Assembly: GCF_016741875.1 (NCBI RefSeq)
Contig: NZ_JAERRF010000008.1
Coordinates: forward strand, 62,001-126,000
Direction of reading: 5' to 3'
Source of the DNA: Streptomyces coffeae
GTDB lineage: Bacteria > Actinomycetota > Actinomycetes > Streptomycetales > Streptomycetaceae
Length of the DNA: 64,000 nucleotides
Positions 7,618-18,676 of the stretch are shown here, piece after piece (the stretch's first letter is position 1; every line of letters starts with the position of its first letter). A program made the translations under genes and the position numbers. Below the pieces are notes generated by a model. That model was not told the DNA's origin, made no database searches, and was given only the letters and a program-made list of their open reading frames with translations.

Positions 7618-8784
7618 TCAGCCGGCGAAGCCCAACTCCCGGGCGATCAGCATCCGCTGGACCTCACTGGTGCCCTCGCCGATCTCCAGGATCTTGGAGT
7701 CGCGCCACATCCGGGCCACCGGATACTCGTTCATAAATCCATAGCCACCGTGGATCTGGGTCGCCTCACGGGCGTTGTCCACCGCGACACCGGAGGAGTA
7801 GAGCTTGGCGATCGACGCCTCCTTCTTGAACGGCTCACCGCGGACCAGCCGGGACGCGGCGTCACGCCAGGCCACCCGGGCCATATGGGCGCGCATCTCC
7901 ATGTCCGCGAGCTTGAACTGGATCGCCTGGTTGGCGCCGATGGGACGGCCGAACGACTCACGGGTCCTGGCGTACGACACCGACTCGTCCACACAGCCCT
8001 GGGCCAGCCCGGTGGCCAGCGCGGAGATCGCGATCCGGCCCTCGTCCAGTATCCGCAGGAACTGGGCGTAGCCGCGGCCCTTCTCGCCCAGCAGATTGGC
8101 CGCCGGGACCCGGCACTCGGTGAAGGACAGCTCACGGGTGTCCGAGGCGTTCCACCCCACCTTGGAGTAGGGGGCGGCCACGCTGAAGCCGGGGGTGCCG
8201 GAGGGCACGATGATCGAGGAGATCTCGGGGCGGCCGTCGGCGGCGCGGTCGGTGACGGCGGTGACGGTGACCAGCGCGGTGATGTCCGTACCGGAGTTGG
8301 TGATGAAGCACTTGGAGCCGTTGATCACCCACTCGCCCGTGGCCTCGTCCAGCCGCGCGGTGGTGCGGGTGGCGCCCGCGTCCGAACCGCCGCCGGGCTC
8401 GGTCAGCCCGAAGGCGCCCAGGGACTCCCCGGAGCACAGCCCCGGCAGCCACCGCCGCTTCTGCTCCTCGGTGCCGTAGAGGTAGATCGGCATCGCGCCG
8501 AGGGAGACCCCGGCCTCCAGGGTGATCGCGACCGAGGAGTCGACCCGCGCCAGCTCCTCCAGGGCCAGGCCGAGCGCAAGGTAGTCGCCGCCCATACCGC
8601 CGTACTCCTCGGGGAACGGCAGGCCGAACAGACCCATCCGGCCCATCTCCCGGATGATCTCGTAGGGGAACTCATGGTGCTCCCAGTACTCCCCGATCTT
8701 CGGGGCGACCACGTCATGCGCGAACTCCTCGACGGTGCGGCGGAGTTCCTCGTGCTCGGCGGAGAGACGGTGGTCGATGGTCAT
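7618..8784 (-). CDS. acdH: Acyl-CoA dehydrogenase (AcdH type, branched/short chain)
   Basis: FAD enzyme that introduces the alpha,beta double bond in acyl-CoA. 388 residues with the three expected regions: N-terminal helices, middle beta-domain (FGLTEPGGGSDAG is the FAD/substrate signature) and C-terminal helices with YGFMNEYPVARMWRD. The catalytic base is in ILEIGEGTSEVQ, the position used by short-chain enzymes. Last gene of an accD-accA-hmgL-acdH operon, three bases after the hmgL stop, so isovaleryl-CoA or a related branched-chain acyl-CoA is the probable substrate. By position it corresponds to S. coelicolor acdH (SCO2779), linked to branched-chain amino acid catabolism. Confidence 0.9.
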   Translation of the reverse strand: MTIDHRLSAEHEELRRTVEEFAHDVVAPKIGEYWEHHEFPYEIIREMGRMGLFGLPFPEEYGGMGGDYLALGLALEELARVDSSVAITLEAGVSLGAMPIYLYGTEEQKRRWLPGLCSGESLGAFGLTEPGGGSDAGATRTTARLDEATGEWVINGSKCFITNSGTDITALVTVTAVTDRAADGRPEISSIIVPSGTPGFSVAAPYSKVGWNASDTRELSFTECRVPAANLLGEKGRGYAQFLRILDEGRIAISALATGLAQGCVDESVSYARTRESFGRPIGANQAIQFKLADMEMRAHMARVAWRDAASRLVRGEPFKKEASIAKLYSSGVAVDNAREATQIHGGYGFMNEYPVARMWRDSKILEIGEGTSEVQRMLIARELGFAG

Positions 8785-8787
8785 GAC

Positions 8788-9749
8788 TCAGATCTCCTTC
8801 TGGGAGAGTGCGCGGACGGTACGGGACGGGCTGGGGCGCCCCAGGTGCCGGGCCATCCACACGCTGGTGGCGGTGAGACGGCCGAGGTCGACCCCGGTCT
8901 CGATGCCGAGGCCGTCGAGCATCCACACCAGGTCTTCGGTCGCGAGATTGCCGGTGGCGCTCTTGGCGTACGGACAGCCGCCGAGGCCCCCGGCGGAGGC
9001 GTCGACCGTGGTGACGCCGTGCTGAAGCGCGGCGAGGGTGTTGGCGAGCGCCTGGCCGTAGGTGTCGTGGAAGTGGACGGCGAGCCGGTCGTTGGTCACG
9101 CCCGCCTCGTTGAGGGTGGCCAGCAGCTCCTGGACATGGCCGGGGGTGGCCACGCCGATGGTGTCGCCGAGGCTCACCTCGGCACAGCCCATGTCGATCA
9201 GGCGGCGGCTGACCGAGACCGTCTGGGAGACCGGGACCGGCCCCTCCCAGGGGTCGCCGAAGCACATCGAGAGATAGCCGCGCACCGTCACCTCCGCCTC
9301 CCGGGCGCGGGTGACCACCGGAGTGAACATCTCCAGCGCCTCGTCGACCGTGCGGTTGAGATTGGCCCTGGCGAAGGACTCGGTGGCGCTGGCGAAGACG
9401 GCGATCTCACGGGCGCCCAGGGCGAGGGCCCGCTCGAGACCGCGCTCATTGGGCACCAGCACCGGCAGCCGCGCGGAGACATCGTCGATCAGCGGCATCA
9501 GCTGCTCGGCGTCGGCCAGTTGGGGCACCCACGTGGGGTGGACGAAGCTGGTGGCCTCGACCGTATCGAGACCGGCCTCGGCCAGCCGCCGGATGAACTC
9601 GGCCTTCACGGTCACCGGCACCAGCGTCTTCTCGTTCTGCAAGCCGTCCCGCGGGCCCACCTCATGGATCCGGACCCGGGCGGGCAGCCCGGGGGCCGGA
9701 ACGGTCATGGGAAGCCCGGCCGGTCCGGCGGGGGTGTCCGGCGCGGACA

Positions 9750-9750
<1 letters not shown>
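8788..9750 (-). CDS. hmgL: Hydroxymethylglutaryl-CoA lyase
   Basis: Cleaves HMG-CoA to acetoacetate and acetyl-CoA, the last step of leucine degradation. A 320-residue TIM-barrel protein of the HMGL/DRE-aldolase group: VGPRDGLQNE near residue 28 supplies the catalytic Arg and metal-binding Asp, HFHDTYGQ holds the metal-binding histidines, and GGLGGCPYA carries the active-site Cys loop. The ATG overlaps the upstream accA stop as TGATG, so it is translationally coupled. The first 20 residues are a Pro/Gly-rich extension. Confidence 0.93.
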
Positions 9751-11879
<2,129 letters not shown>

Positions 11880-11893
11880 CGGGTGCATTCCCC

Positions 11894-13537
11894 TCACATC
11901 CGGAAGACGCCGTAGCCGGGCGCCGCGGGGTCCTTTTCGGGCAGCGGGGCGCTCGCGCACGCGGTGAGCGCGAGGCCGAGCACCGTACGCGTCTCCAGGG
12001 GGTCGATCACTCCGTCGTCCCACAGCCGGGCGGTGGCGTAATAGGCGTTGCCCTGGGTCTCGTACTGCTCGCGGACCGGCGCGCGGAACGCCTCCTCGTC
12101 CTCGGCGCTCCACTCCTCGCCGCGCGCCTCCAACTGGTCGCGCTTGACGGTGGCGAGCACCGAGGCGGCCTGCTCACCGCCCATCACCGAGATCTTGGCG
12201 TTGGGCCACATCCACAGGAAGCGCGGCGAATAGGCCCGGCCGCACATCGAGTAGTTCCCCGCACCGTAGGAGCCGCCGACCACCACCGTGAGCTTGGGGA
12301 CCCGGGTGCAGGCCACGGCGGTGACCATCTTGGCGCCGTGCTTGGCGATACCGCCCGCCTCATAGCTGCGGCCCACCATGAAGCCCGAGATGTTCTGGAG
12401 GAAGACCAGGGGGATGCCGCGCTGGTCGCACAGCTCGATGAAGTGGGCGCCCTTCTGGGCCGATTCGGAGAACAGGATGCCGTTGTTGGCGACGATGCCC
12501 ACCGGATGACCCATGATCCGGGCGAAGCCGGTGACCAGGGTGGTGCCGAACTCGGCCTTGAACTCGGCGAACCGCGAGCCGTCCACCACCCGCGCGATCA
12601 CCTCCCGCACGTCGTACGGCGTGCGGGAGTCGACCGGAACCGCTCCGTACAGCCCCGCGGGGTCCACCGCGGGCTCCTCGGAGGGCTCCACCCGCCAGGG
12701 CAGCGTGCCCTGCTGGGCGGGGGAGGGCGGCAGGGTGGCGACGATGTCGCGCACGATCCGCAGCGCGTGGGCGTCGTCCTCGGCGAGGTGGTCGGTGACC
12801 CCGGAGACCCGGGAGTGGACCTCGCCGCCGCCCAGCTCCTCGGCGGTGACCACCTCGCCGGTGGCCGCCTTCACCAGGGGCGGCCCGCCCAGGAAGATGG
12901 TGCCCTGGCCGCGCACGATGACCGCCTCGTCGCTCATCGCCGGGACATAGGCGCCGCCCGCGGTGCACGACCCCAGCACCGCCGCGACCTGGGGGATCCC
13001 GGCGCCGGACATCCGCGCCTGGTTGTAGAAGATCCGCCCGAAGTGGTCGCGGTCGGGGAAGACCTCGTCCTGCATGGGGAGGAAGGCGCCGCCGGAGTCG
13101 ACCAGATAGACACACGGCAGCCGGTTCTCCAGCGCGACCTCCTGGGCGCGCAGATGCTTCTTCACCGTCATCGGGTAATAGGTGCCGCCCTTGACGGTGG
13201 CGTCATTGGCGACCACGACCACCTCGCGGCCCGCGACCCGGCCGATCCCGGCGATCACACCCGCCGCCGGGGCCTGCCCGTCGTACATCCCGTCGGCCGC
13301 CAGCGGGGCCAGCTCCAGGAACGGGGAGCCCGGATCCAGCAGGGTGTCCACCCGGTCGCGCGGCAGCAGCTTGCCGCGCGAGGTGTGGCGCGCCCGCGCC
13401 TTCTCGCCGCCCCCCAGCCGCGCCGCGGCCAGCTTCTCGCGCAGGCGCGCGGCCAGCTCGCGGTGTGCGGCCTCATGGGCCTTCCAGGCGTCGGACGCCG
13501 GGTCGGCGCCGCTCCGCAACACCGGTGCCTGCTCCAT
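11894..13537 (-). CDS. accD1: Acyl-CoA (methylcrotonyl-CoA) carboxylase beta subunit, carboxyltransferase
   Basis: Transfers carboxyl from biotin to acyl-CoA. 547 residues with two crotonase-like carboxyltransferase domains. [20 protein letters not shown] and [17 protein letters not shown] are close to methylcrotonyl-CoA carboxylase beta subunits rather than to AccB/PccB. The C-terminal domain has [20 protein letters not shown] and [15 protein letters not shown]. The ATG at 13535-13537 has GAGGGGG ten bases upstream. First gene of the operon, and its promoter region carries the paired TetR operators shared with the divergent regulator. Confidence 0.92.
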   Translation of the reverse strand: MEQAPVLRSGADPASDAWKAHEAAHRELAARLREKLAAARLGGGEKARARHTSRGKLLPRDRVDTLLDPGSPFLELAPLAADGMYDGQAPAAGVIAGIGRVAGREVVVVANDATVKGGTYYPMTVKKHLRAQEVALENRLPCVYLVDSGGAFLPMQDEVFPDRDHFGRIFYNQARMSGAGIPQVAAVLGSCTAGGAYVPAMSDEAVIVRGQGTIFLGGPPLVKAATGEVVTAEELGGGEVHSRVSGVTDHLAEDDAHALRIVRDIVATLPPSPAQQGTLPWRVEPSEEPAVDPAGLYGAVPVDSRTPYDVREVIARVVDGSRFAEFKAEFGTTLVTGFARIMGHPVGIVANNGILFSESAQKGAHFIELCDQRGIPLVFLQNISGFMVGRSYEAGGIAKHGAKMVTAVACTRVPKLTVVVGGSYGAGNYSMCGRAYSPRFLWMWPNAKISVMGGEQAASVLATVKRDQLEARGEEWSAEDEEAFRAPVREQYETQGNAYYATARLWDDGVIDPLETRTVLGLALTACASAPLPEKDPAAPGYGVFRM

Positions 13538-13570
13538 CGCTACGAGCCCCCTCGCTCGGTCCGCCGAATC

Positions 13571-13616
13571 GGTTAATAAGCGTTAACCCACCCATCAGGT
13601 TAACGACCACTAACCC
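13571..13616. promoter_or_regulatory. Paired TetR (AccR-type) operators between accD1 and its regulator
   Basis: Site 1, 13571-13588, is GGTTAA-N6-TTAACC, a perfect inverted repeat. Site 2, 13599-13616, is GGTTAA-N6-CTAACC, with one mismatch. Both share GTTAA-N6-TTAAC, which I recall as the motif of AccR, a TetR repressor of short-chain acyl-CoA genes in S. avermitilis. Site 2 covers the region where the -35 of the regulator promoter should be, its -10 being TAGAAT at 13624-13629. Centres are 28 bp apart. Confidence 0.8.
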
Positions 13617-13636
13617 CGCTGTCTAGAATTGCTTCC

Positions 13637-14263
13637 ATGAGCACGCACGCCCCTGCCCCGACCCGCCGTGAACAGATCCTCAAGGAGGCCGCGCGGCTCT
13701 TCGCCGAGCGCGGCTTCCACGGCGTCGGTGTCGACGAGATAGGCGCGGCGGTCGGCATCAGCGGCCCCGGCCTCTACCGCCACTTCGCGGGCAAGGAGGC
13801 GATGCTCGCCGAGCTGCTGGTGGGCATCAGCGGCCGGCTGCTGACCGGTGGGAAGAGGCGCGCCGCCGAGGCCGAGAGCGGCGGGCTGACCCCGGCCGAG
13901 GTGCTGGACTCCCTCATCGAGGGCCATATCGACTTCGCCCTCGACGACCGGCCGCTGATCATCCTCCACGACCGCGAGCTGGACCGGCTCCGGGACACCG
14001 ACCGCAAGCTGGTGCGCTCGCTCCAGCGGCAGTACGTGGAGCTGTGGGTCGAGGTGGTGCGCACGGTCTACCCGGGGCTCGCCGAGACCGAGGCCCGCGC
14101 CTGTGTGCACGCCGTCTTCGGGCTGCTCAACTCCACTCCCCACCTCGGCCGCCCCGGCGCCCTTCCGGGGCGCGAGGCCACCGCCGCCCTGCTGCACCGG
14201 CTGGCGCTGGGCGCCTTCGCCGCCGCCCATGCCACGGACGGCTCCTCTGGACAGGGTCACTGA
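13637..14263 (+). CDS. accR: TetR-family repressor of the acyl-CoA carboxylase operon
   Basis: 208 residues. N-terminal TetR helix-turn-helix (about 10-60): REQILKEAARLFAERGFHGV then IGAAVGISGPGLYRHFAGKE. The C-terminal ligand domain is all helical. The ATG at 13637 has no Shine-Dalgarno; a -10 box TAGAAT ends seven bases before it, so the transcript probably starts at or very near the A of ATG (leaderless). Divergent from accD1 with two palindromic operators between them, which is the classic arrangement for autorepression plus repression of the operon. Acyl-CoA inducers are known for this group; the gene symbol is an inference from context and operator sequence. Confidence 0.85.
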   Translation: MSTHAPAPTRREQILKEAARLFAERGFHGVGVDEIGAAVGISGPGLYRHFAGKEAMLAELLVGISGRLLTGGKRRAAEAESGGLTPAEVLDSLIEGHIDFALDDRPLIILHDRELDRLRDTDRKLVRSLQRQYVELWVEVVRTVYPGLAETEARACVHAVFGLLNSTPHLGRPGALPGREATAALLHRLALGAFAAAHATDGSSGQGH

Positions 14264-14283
14264 CCGGCCGGTAGCTTTCGCTG

Positions 14284-14305
14284 AGCAAGCGCTTAGGTGC
14301 TTGCT
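14284..14305. promoter_or_regulatory. Inverted-repeat operator upstream of the second acyl-CoA dehydrogenase gene
   Basis: AGCAAGC, eight bases (GCTTAGGT), GCTTGCT: a perfect 7-bp inverted repeat, with an internal AAGCGCTT palindrome. It lies 90 bp before the start codon. AGCAAGC/GCTTGCT half-sites are typical of TetR-type regulators of acyl-CoA genes in actinobacteria. It differs from the accR sites, so a distinct regulator is implied. Confidence 0.6.
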
Positions 14306-14394
14306 GTCAACCCGGCATGGTGCGACCACGGCGGCGAGCGCTCACAGCCGCGCGCGGTGGTGGTGGAGCCGTGAGAACGAGTAGGGAGTGGCTG

Positions 14395-15552
14395 ATGCGC
14401 CGCACGGTGTTCAACGAGGACCACGAGGCGTTCCGACAGACCATCCGTGACTTCATCGCGGCCGAGGTCGTGCCGTACTACGACGAGTGGCGCGAGGCGG
14501 GTCAGGCTCCGCGCGCGTTCTACAAGAAACTCGGTGAGCTGGGCGTCTTCGGGATCGAGGTCCCCGAGGAGTACGGCGGCGCGGGCGAGACCAGCTTCAA
14601 GTTCAACGCGGTGATCACCGAGGAGTGCGCCCGGGCCGGGGTCGGCTTCGGCGGCAGCGGTGTGCACACCGCGCTGTGCCTCCCCTATCTGCTCGCGTAC
14701 GCCACCGAGGAGCAGAAGCGGCGCTGGCTGCCCCCCTTCGTCACCGGCGACATGATGACCGCCATCGCCATGACCGAGCCGGGCACCGGTTCGGACCTCG
14801 CGGGCATGAAGACCACCGCCAAGCTCTCCGAGGACGGCACCCACTACGTCCTCAACGGCGCCAAGACCTTCATCACCGGCGGGGTGCTCGCCGACCGGGT
14901 GCTGGTCTGCGCCCGCACCGCCCCCGCCACCCCCGAGGACCGCCGCGCGGGCATATCCATCCTGGTGGTCGACGCCAGGAGCGAGGGCTATGTGGTCGGC
15001 CGCAAGCTGGAGAAGCTGGGCCTGAAGACCTCCGACACCGCCGAACTGTCCTTCACCGACGTCAAGGTGCCGGTGGAGGATCTGCTCGGCGAGGAGGGCA
15101 AGGCGTTCGGCTACCTCACCCACAACCTGCCCCAGGAGCGGCTGGGCATCGCCGTCGGCGCCTACGCCCAGGCCGCGGCGGCCGTGGAGTTCGCCAAGAG
15201 TTACGTCCAGGACCGCACGGTCTTCGGCACCTCGGTGGCGTCCTTCCAGAACACCAAGTTCACCCTCGCCGACTGCAAGTCCGAGGTGGACGCGATGCAG
15301 GCGGTCGTGGACCGGGCCCTGGACGCGCACGACGCCGGTGAGCTGACCGCCGCCGACGCCGCCTCCGCCAAGCTGTTCACCACCGAGCGCGCCAATGTCG
15401 TCATCGACAAGTGCCTCCAGCTGCACGGCGGTTACGGCTACATGATGGAGTACCCCATCGCCCGGCTGTACGCGGACACCCGCGTCAACCGCATCTACGG
15501 CGGCACCAGCGAGGTCATGCGGTCCATCGTCGCCAAGTCGATGGGGCTGTGA
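14395..15552 (+). CDS. Acyl-CoA dehydrogenase (FadE-like)
   Basis: 385 residues. It has the FAD-binding signature IAMTEPGTGSDLAGM, the C-terminal QLHGGYGYMMEYPIARLY, and IYGGTSEVMRS at the end. The usual catalytic Glu of IYEGT is a Gly here (IYGGTSE), as in long-chain and some other subfamilies where the base is on another helix; the base in this protein is therefore not obvious from the motif. The ATG at 14395 follows AGGGAG by seven bases. It is followed after 63 bp by a thioesterase gene on the same strand, so the pair probably handles medium- or long-chain acyl-CoA turnover. Corresponds to SCO2774 by position. Confidence 0.88.
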   Translation: MRRTVFNEDHEAFRQTIRDFIAAEVVPYYDEWREAGQAPRAFYKKLGELGVFGIEVPEEYGGAGETSFKFNAVITEECARAGVGFGGSGVHTALCLPYLLAYATEEQKRRWLPPFVTGDMMTAIAMTEPGTGSDLAGMKTTAKLSEDGTHYVLNGAKTFITGGVLADRVLVCARTAPATPEDRRAGISILVVDARSEGYVVGRKLEKLGLKTSDTAELSFTDVKVPVEDLLGEEGKAFGYLTHNLPQERLGIAVGAYAQAAAAVEFAKSYVQDRTVFGTSVASFQNTKFTLADCKSEVDAMQAVVDRALDAHDAGELTAADAASAKLFTTERANVVIDKCLQLHGGYGYMMEYPIARLYADTRVNRIYGGTSEVMRSIVAKSMGL

Positions 15553-15615
15553 TGGCCGCCCGCCCCACCCGTCGGCAACAGCGCCGCAACACCGCTCTGC
15601 GAGACTGCTTGAACC

Positions 15616-16503
15616 ATGAATGACGCACTTCAGGGTCTGCTCGAACTGCTCGACCTCGAGCGGATCGAACGGGACATCTTCCGCGGCACCAGCGACGCCG
15701 CGCCCATGGTGCCGCGGGTCTTCGGCGGCCAGGTGGCCGCGCAGGCCCTGGTGGCCGCGGGCCGCACCGTCCCGGACGACCGCTCGGCGCACTCGCTGCA
15801 CGCCTACTTCCTGCGGCCCGGCGACCCCGGGGCGCCCATCGTCTACACGGTCGACCGGATCCGCGACGGCCGGTCCTTCACCACCCGCCGGGTGGTGGCC
15901 GTCCAGCACGGACAGCCGATCTTCCACCTCTCGGCGTCCTTCCAGACATACGAGGAGGGGCTCGAGCACCAGGAGCCGATGCCGGACGTACCGGATCCGC
16001 TGTCCCTGCCGGCCGCCGAGGAGCTGCTGCCCCGCTACAAGCACCTCATCCGGCCGGAGGTCAGCGAACGGATGCTGATGGCCCGGGCCGCGGTCGATCT
16101 GCGCTACGTCGACGAGCCGCCCTACGGCAGCGTCGGACAGCCGCGGGAGGCGAAGTCGCAGGTGTGGTTCCGGACCAACGGCAAACTGGACGGCGTGGCC
16201 GACGACCCGCTGCTCCACGTCTGCCTGGCCACCTATGTCTCCGATATGACCCTGCTGGACTCGGTGCTGCTCGCGCACGGCCGGGGCGGCTGGGTGGTGG
16301 GGGACATCGTCGGCGCCAGCCTCGACCACGCCATGTGGTTCCACCGTCCGTTCCGGGTGGACGACTGGCTGCTGTACGACCAGGAGAGCCCCTCGGCGTC
16401 CGGTGGCCGCGGCCTCGCCAAGGGCCGGATCTTCACCGCCGACGGGCGGCTGGCCGTCTCCGTGATCCAGGAGGGGGTCATGCGGGTGCCGCACCAGGCG
16501 TGA
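15616..16503 (+). CDS. tesB: Acyl-CoA thioesterase II (TesB family)
   Basis: Hydrolyses acyl-CoA to free acid and CoA. 295 residues forming a double hot-dog: the first half contains RVFGGQVAAQALVAA and SLHAYFLRPGDP, the second YVSDMTLLDSVLLAHG, where the Asp of the TesB Asp-Thr-Gln catalytic network lies, and SLDHAMWFHRPFR. The chain ends QEGVMRV, as in typical TesB. It is cytoplasmic with no signal peptide. Probably cotranscribed with the acyl-CoA dehydrogenase upstream. It is convergent with the phosphatase-family gene. Confidence 0.9.
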   Translation: MNDALQGLLELLDLERIERDIFRGTSDAAPMVPRVFGGQVAAQALVAAGRTVPDDRSAHSLHAYFLRPGDPGAPIVYTVDRIRDGRSFTTRRVVAVQHGQPIFHLSASFQTYEEGLEHQEPMPDVPDPLSLPAAEELLPRYKHLIRPEVSERMLMARAAVDLRYVDEPPYGSVGQPREAKSQVWFRTNGKLDGVADDPLLHVCLATYVSDMTLLDSVLLAHGRGGWVVGDIVGASLDHAMWFHRPFRVDDWLLYDQESPSASGGRGLAKGRIFTADGRLAVSVIQEGVMRVPHQA

Positions 16504-16607
16504 GCGCGCCGTGCGGCGGCGCGGCGGGCGCCCGGGGCCCCGGGGGTTCGGCGCGCGGCGGGGACGCGCGCCCGTGCGTCAGGGGATGACGTGTCGGGGC
16601 CGACGCG

Positions 16608-17417
16608 TCAGAAGCGGGCCTCGAGTCCGGCCGCGTCGAGCAGATAGGCGGTCATCGGGGCGTAGAACCGCGGATCGGTGACATGGTCGTCCAGCGGGAC
16701 GACCACCGAGAGGGTGCCCTCGGACTCGCCGAGGAACAGGGCCGGGTCGTTGCAGTCCGCGTACCCGACCGCGTCGATGCCCCGCTGTCCGGCGCATCCG
16801 GCCCAGCCGTGGTCGGCGACCACCAGATCCGGCTGCGGGCGCCCCTCGCGGGCCAGTCCGTCCAGGATCGCCGCCATGGGGGCGGGGGAGTGGGTGTGCC
16901 AGAGGGTCGCCCCTCTCTCCAGCATCGCCACGTCGCAGAACTGGAAGACATACCCCTCGTCCGCCTGGAGCCCGCCGGGGATCTCCACGATGTCGCAGCC
17001 CGAGGCCCGCAGCGCCGCCGCGGTGGCCCGGTGGACCTCCAGCAGCCCGCCCGGGTGGCCGGTGGCGAACAGCACCCGCTCCTGTGTCTCGGCCGCCTTC
17101 CGCAGCACCGACGCCATCCGGTCCAGCGCGCCCACCGTCAGCTCGGGGTCGATGGTGTCCTGCCCCGAGCGGTGTTGTGGATCGTCGATCACCCCGCACC
17201 GCTCCGCCATGACGGCCAGTACGTCCTGTTCGTCGGCCCAGCGGTCGCCCAGCTCCAGGCCGAGCCAGTAGTGGCGGTCGCCGTTCGCGAGCTCGCGGTA
17301 GTGGGAGAGGTTGTTCTCCCGGGGAGTGGCGACATCGCCGGCGATGCGGGTACGGACAAGGTGGTCGATCAGCTCGGCACGACTGGGCACGGTACTGGGT
17401 ATGGGCATGTGGCCCAT
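16608..17417 (-). CDS. Phosphatase-family protein (Pfam Phosphatase, PF15698-like)
   Basis: 269 residues. It resembles the actinobacterial proteins annotated simply as phosphatase: conserved TPRENNLSHYRELANGDRHY, LFATGHPGGLLEVH, DLVVADHGWAGCAGQ and VVVPLDDHVTDPRFY. His and Asp residues in these loops could bind metal, but the reaction has not been shown to my knowledge. No signal peptide. The ATG at 17415-17417 is preferred because AGGGG lies five bases upstream; an ATG at 17408 is the alternative. It is convergent with tesB across a GC-rich gap that contains the palindrome CCCGGGGCCCCGGG. Confidence 0.7.
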   Translation of the reverse strand: MGHMPIPSTVPSRAELIDHLVRTRIAGDVATPRENNLSHYRELANGDRHYWLGLELGDRWADEQDVLAVMAERCGVIDDPQHRSGQDTIDPELTVGALDRMASVLRKAAETQERVLFATGHPGGLLEVHRATAAALRASGCDIVEIPGGLQADEGYVFQFCDVAMLERGATLWHTHSPAPMAAILDGLAREGRPQPDLVVADHGWAGCAGQRGIDAVGYADCNDPALFLGESEGTLSVVVPLDDHVTDPRFYAPMTAYLLDAAGLEARF

Positions 17418-17658
17418 TGTCGCCCCTATGGAGGCGGAATGGCGGCCTCCGCCGCAGGGCGGACATGGCGCGATCATGGCGAAATGCCAGGGCGCCCGCT
17501 CCCTGGGCCGGGTCCGCGGAGTGGATTCGGGCGGTCCGCGGGATGATGCCCGCGCCGCTCATCGGACGGGTCGTCGCACCGTCCTGATCCGGTGTGACGA
17601 GAGTCACCACACTGCGGGAGCCGTCCGGGGGGCTCGGCCACGGCCCGCGGGCACAACG

Positions 17659-17690
17659 CGGGGCCCGCACCTCTTCAGGTGCGGGCCCCG
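17659..17690. terminator. cspA terminator
   Basis: Perfect 14-bp stem (CGGGGCCCGCACCT and complement) with a CTTC loop (GAAG on the transcribed strand), starting 17 bases after the cspA stop. Very stable and without a U-tract. Confidence 0.85.
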
Positions 17691-17706
17691 GCTGTGATGT
17701 GACGCG

Positions 17707-17910
17707 TCAGGCGGGAACGATGTTCTCGGCCTGCGGGCCCTTCTGGCCCTGCGTGACGTCGAACGTCACCTTCTGGCCTTCCTGGAGCTCACGGAAGCCC
17801 TGGGTGGCGATGTTCGAGTAGTGGGCGAAGACGTCGGCGCCGCCGCCGTCCTGCTCGATGAAGCCGAAGCCCTTTTCCGCGTTGAACCACTTAACGGTGC
17901 CGGTCGCCAT
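17707..17910 (-). CDS. cspA: Cold-shock domain protein
   Basis: A 67-residue single CSD protein starting [20 protein letters not shown]. It has both RNA-binding motifs: KGFGFI (RNP1) and VFAHYSNI (RNP2). It ends [11 protein letters not shown]. It acts as an RNA chaperone in the cytoplasm. The 280-bp region upstream, shared with a divergent SCO5918-family gene, leaves room for a long 5' leader of the kind that regulates csp mRNAs. I could not identify a conserved cold-box there. Confidence 0.95.
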   Translation of the reverse strand: MATGTVKWFNAEKGFGFIEQDGGGADVFAHYSNIATQGFRELQEGQKVTFDVTQGQKGPQAENIVPA

Positions 17911-18191
17911 GTCAATCTCCTTTGATAGGGGCCGAGTCGGAACCCGTATTCGCCGGATTCCGTGTCGCCGCAATGACCCCATCCGGAAATGACCGGAAAA
18001 CAAAATGCGCCTGAAGGCTACATCCCGTCAGGCGCACACAGAGTTCATGGGTACCAAAACTGCAACGGCAAAGACCTTACCACGTGCCGCTGCCGAGCAG
18101 TGGGAATCTTGCGGGGAATCTGCCGCTTCCCGTGGGCGGCCCGCTGTGGGACGCTGGTGCCTCCGGATTCTCCTCTCCCCGTTGAGGCACT

Positions 18192-18494
18192 ATGCGCTGC
18201 ATTATCGCCAATTTCGCCTTCGACCTGACCGCGCGCGAGGTGACGGATGCGATGAGTGGCATCAGCCCCGAACCGGTCACCGGCCCTTCGGTCCGTATCG
18301 GACGCCGCACCTACCCGGTCAAGCAGGTCGGAGCGGTGATCACCCGCCAGGACCGCCGCGATTTCAGCGCGGGCGAGGTCACCCGGGCCATGAAGCGTCT
18401 CGGATTCACCTGCTACCCGACCCCCGAGCCCACCCCGGCGGACCCCGTCGAGAACGCTTCCGGGCTGCTGGGCGGACCGACGAAAGACAGCTGA
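18192..18494 (+). CDS. SCO5918-family small protein
   Basis: 100 residues. I recognise the family by MRCIIANFAFDLTAREV, PVTGPSVRIGRRTYPVKQVG and ITRQDRRDFSAGEVTRAMKRLGF. Members are typically about 75 residues and lie beside cold-shock genes, as here (divergent from cspA). This copy has an extra C-terminal tail of about 25 residues rich in Pro, Glu and Gly. Basic central residues (IGRRTYPVK) would suit nucleic-acid contact, but that is inference; no function is established. The start ATG is preceded by TTGAGG at a short distance. Confidence 0.75.
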   Translation: MRCIIANFAFDLTAREVTDAMSGISPEPVTGPSVRIGRRTYPVKQVGAVITRQDRRDFSAGEVTRAMKRLGFTCYPTPEPTPADPVENASGLLGGPTKDS

Positions 18495-18676
18495 CCCGGG
18501 CAGGACAGCCGCCCCGGGGCGGCCGGCGGCAGGTGCCCCGGCCGACCGTGCCGGCGTGCGTCGGGCCGCGCGGGGGAGCCCCCGGGAGGCACATGGACGC
18601 GGTGTCCAAATAAGCGGCTCCGGGTCCTCGGATCCGTACATGTGGCGCGGCGGCGGATCTGCCTAGGCTCCTCCGT

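Noticed and set aside
11880..12113. Earlier in-frame starts for the carboxylase alpha subunit
   Set aside because: They fall inside accD1 and read Arg/Gly-rich sequence; the family N-terminus MFETVLVANRGE has its own correctly spaced ribosome-binding site.
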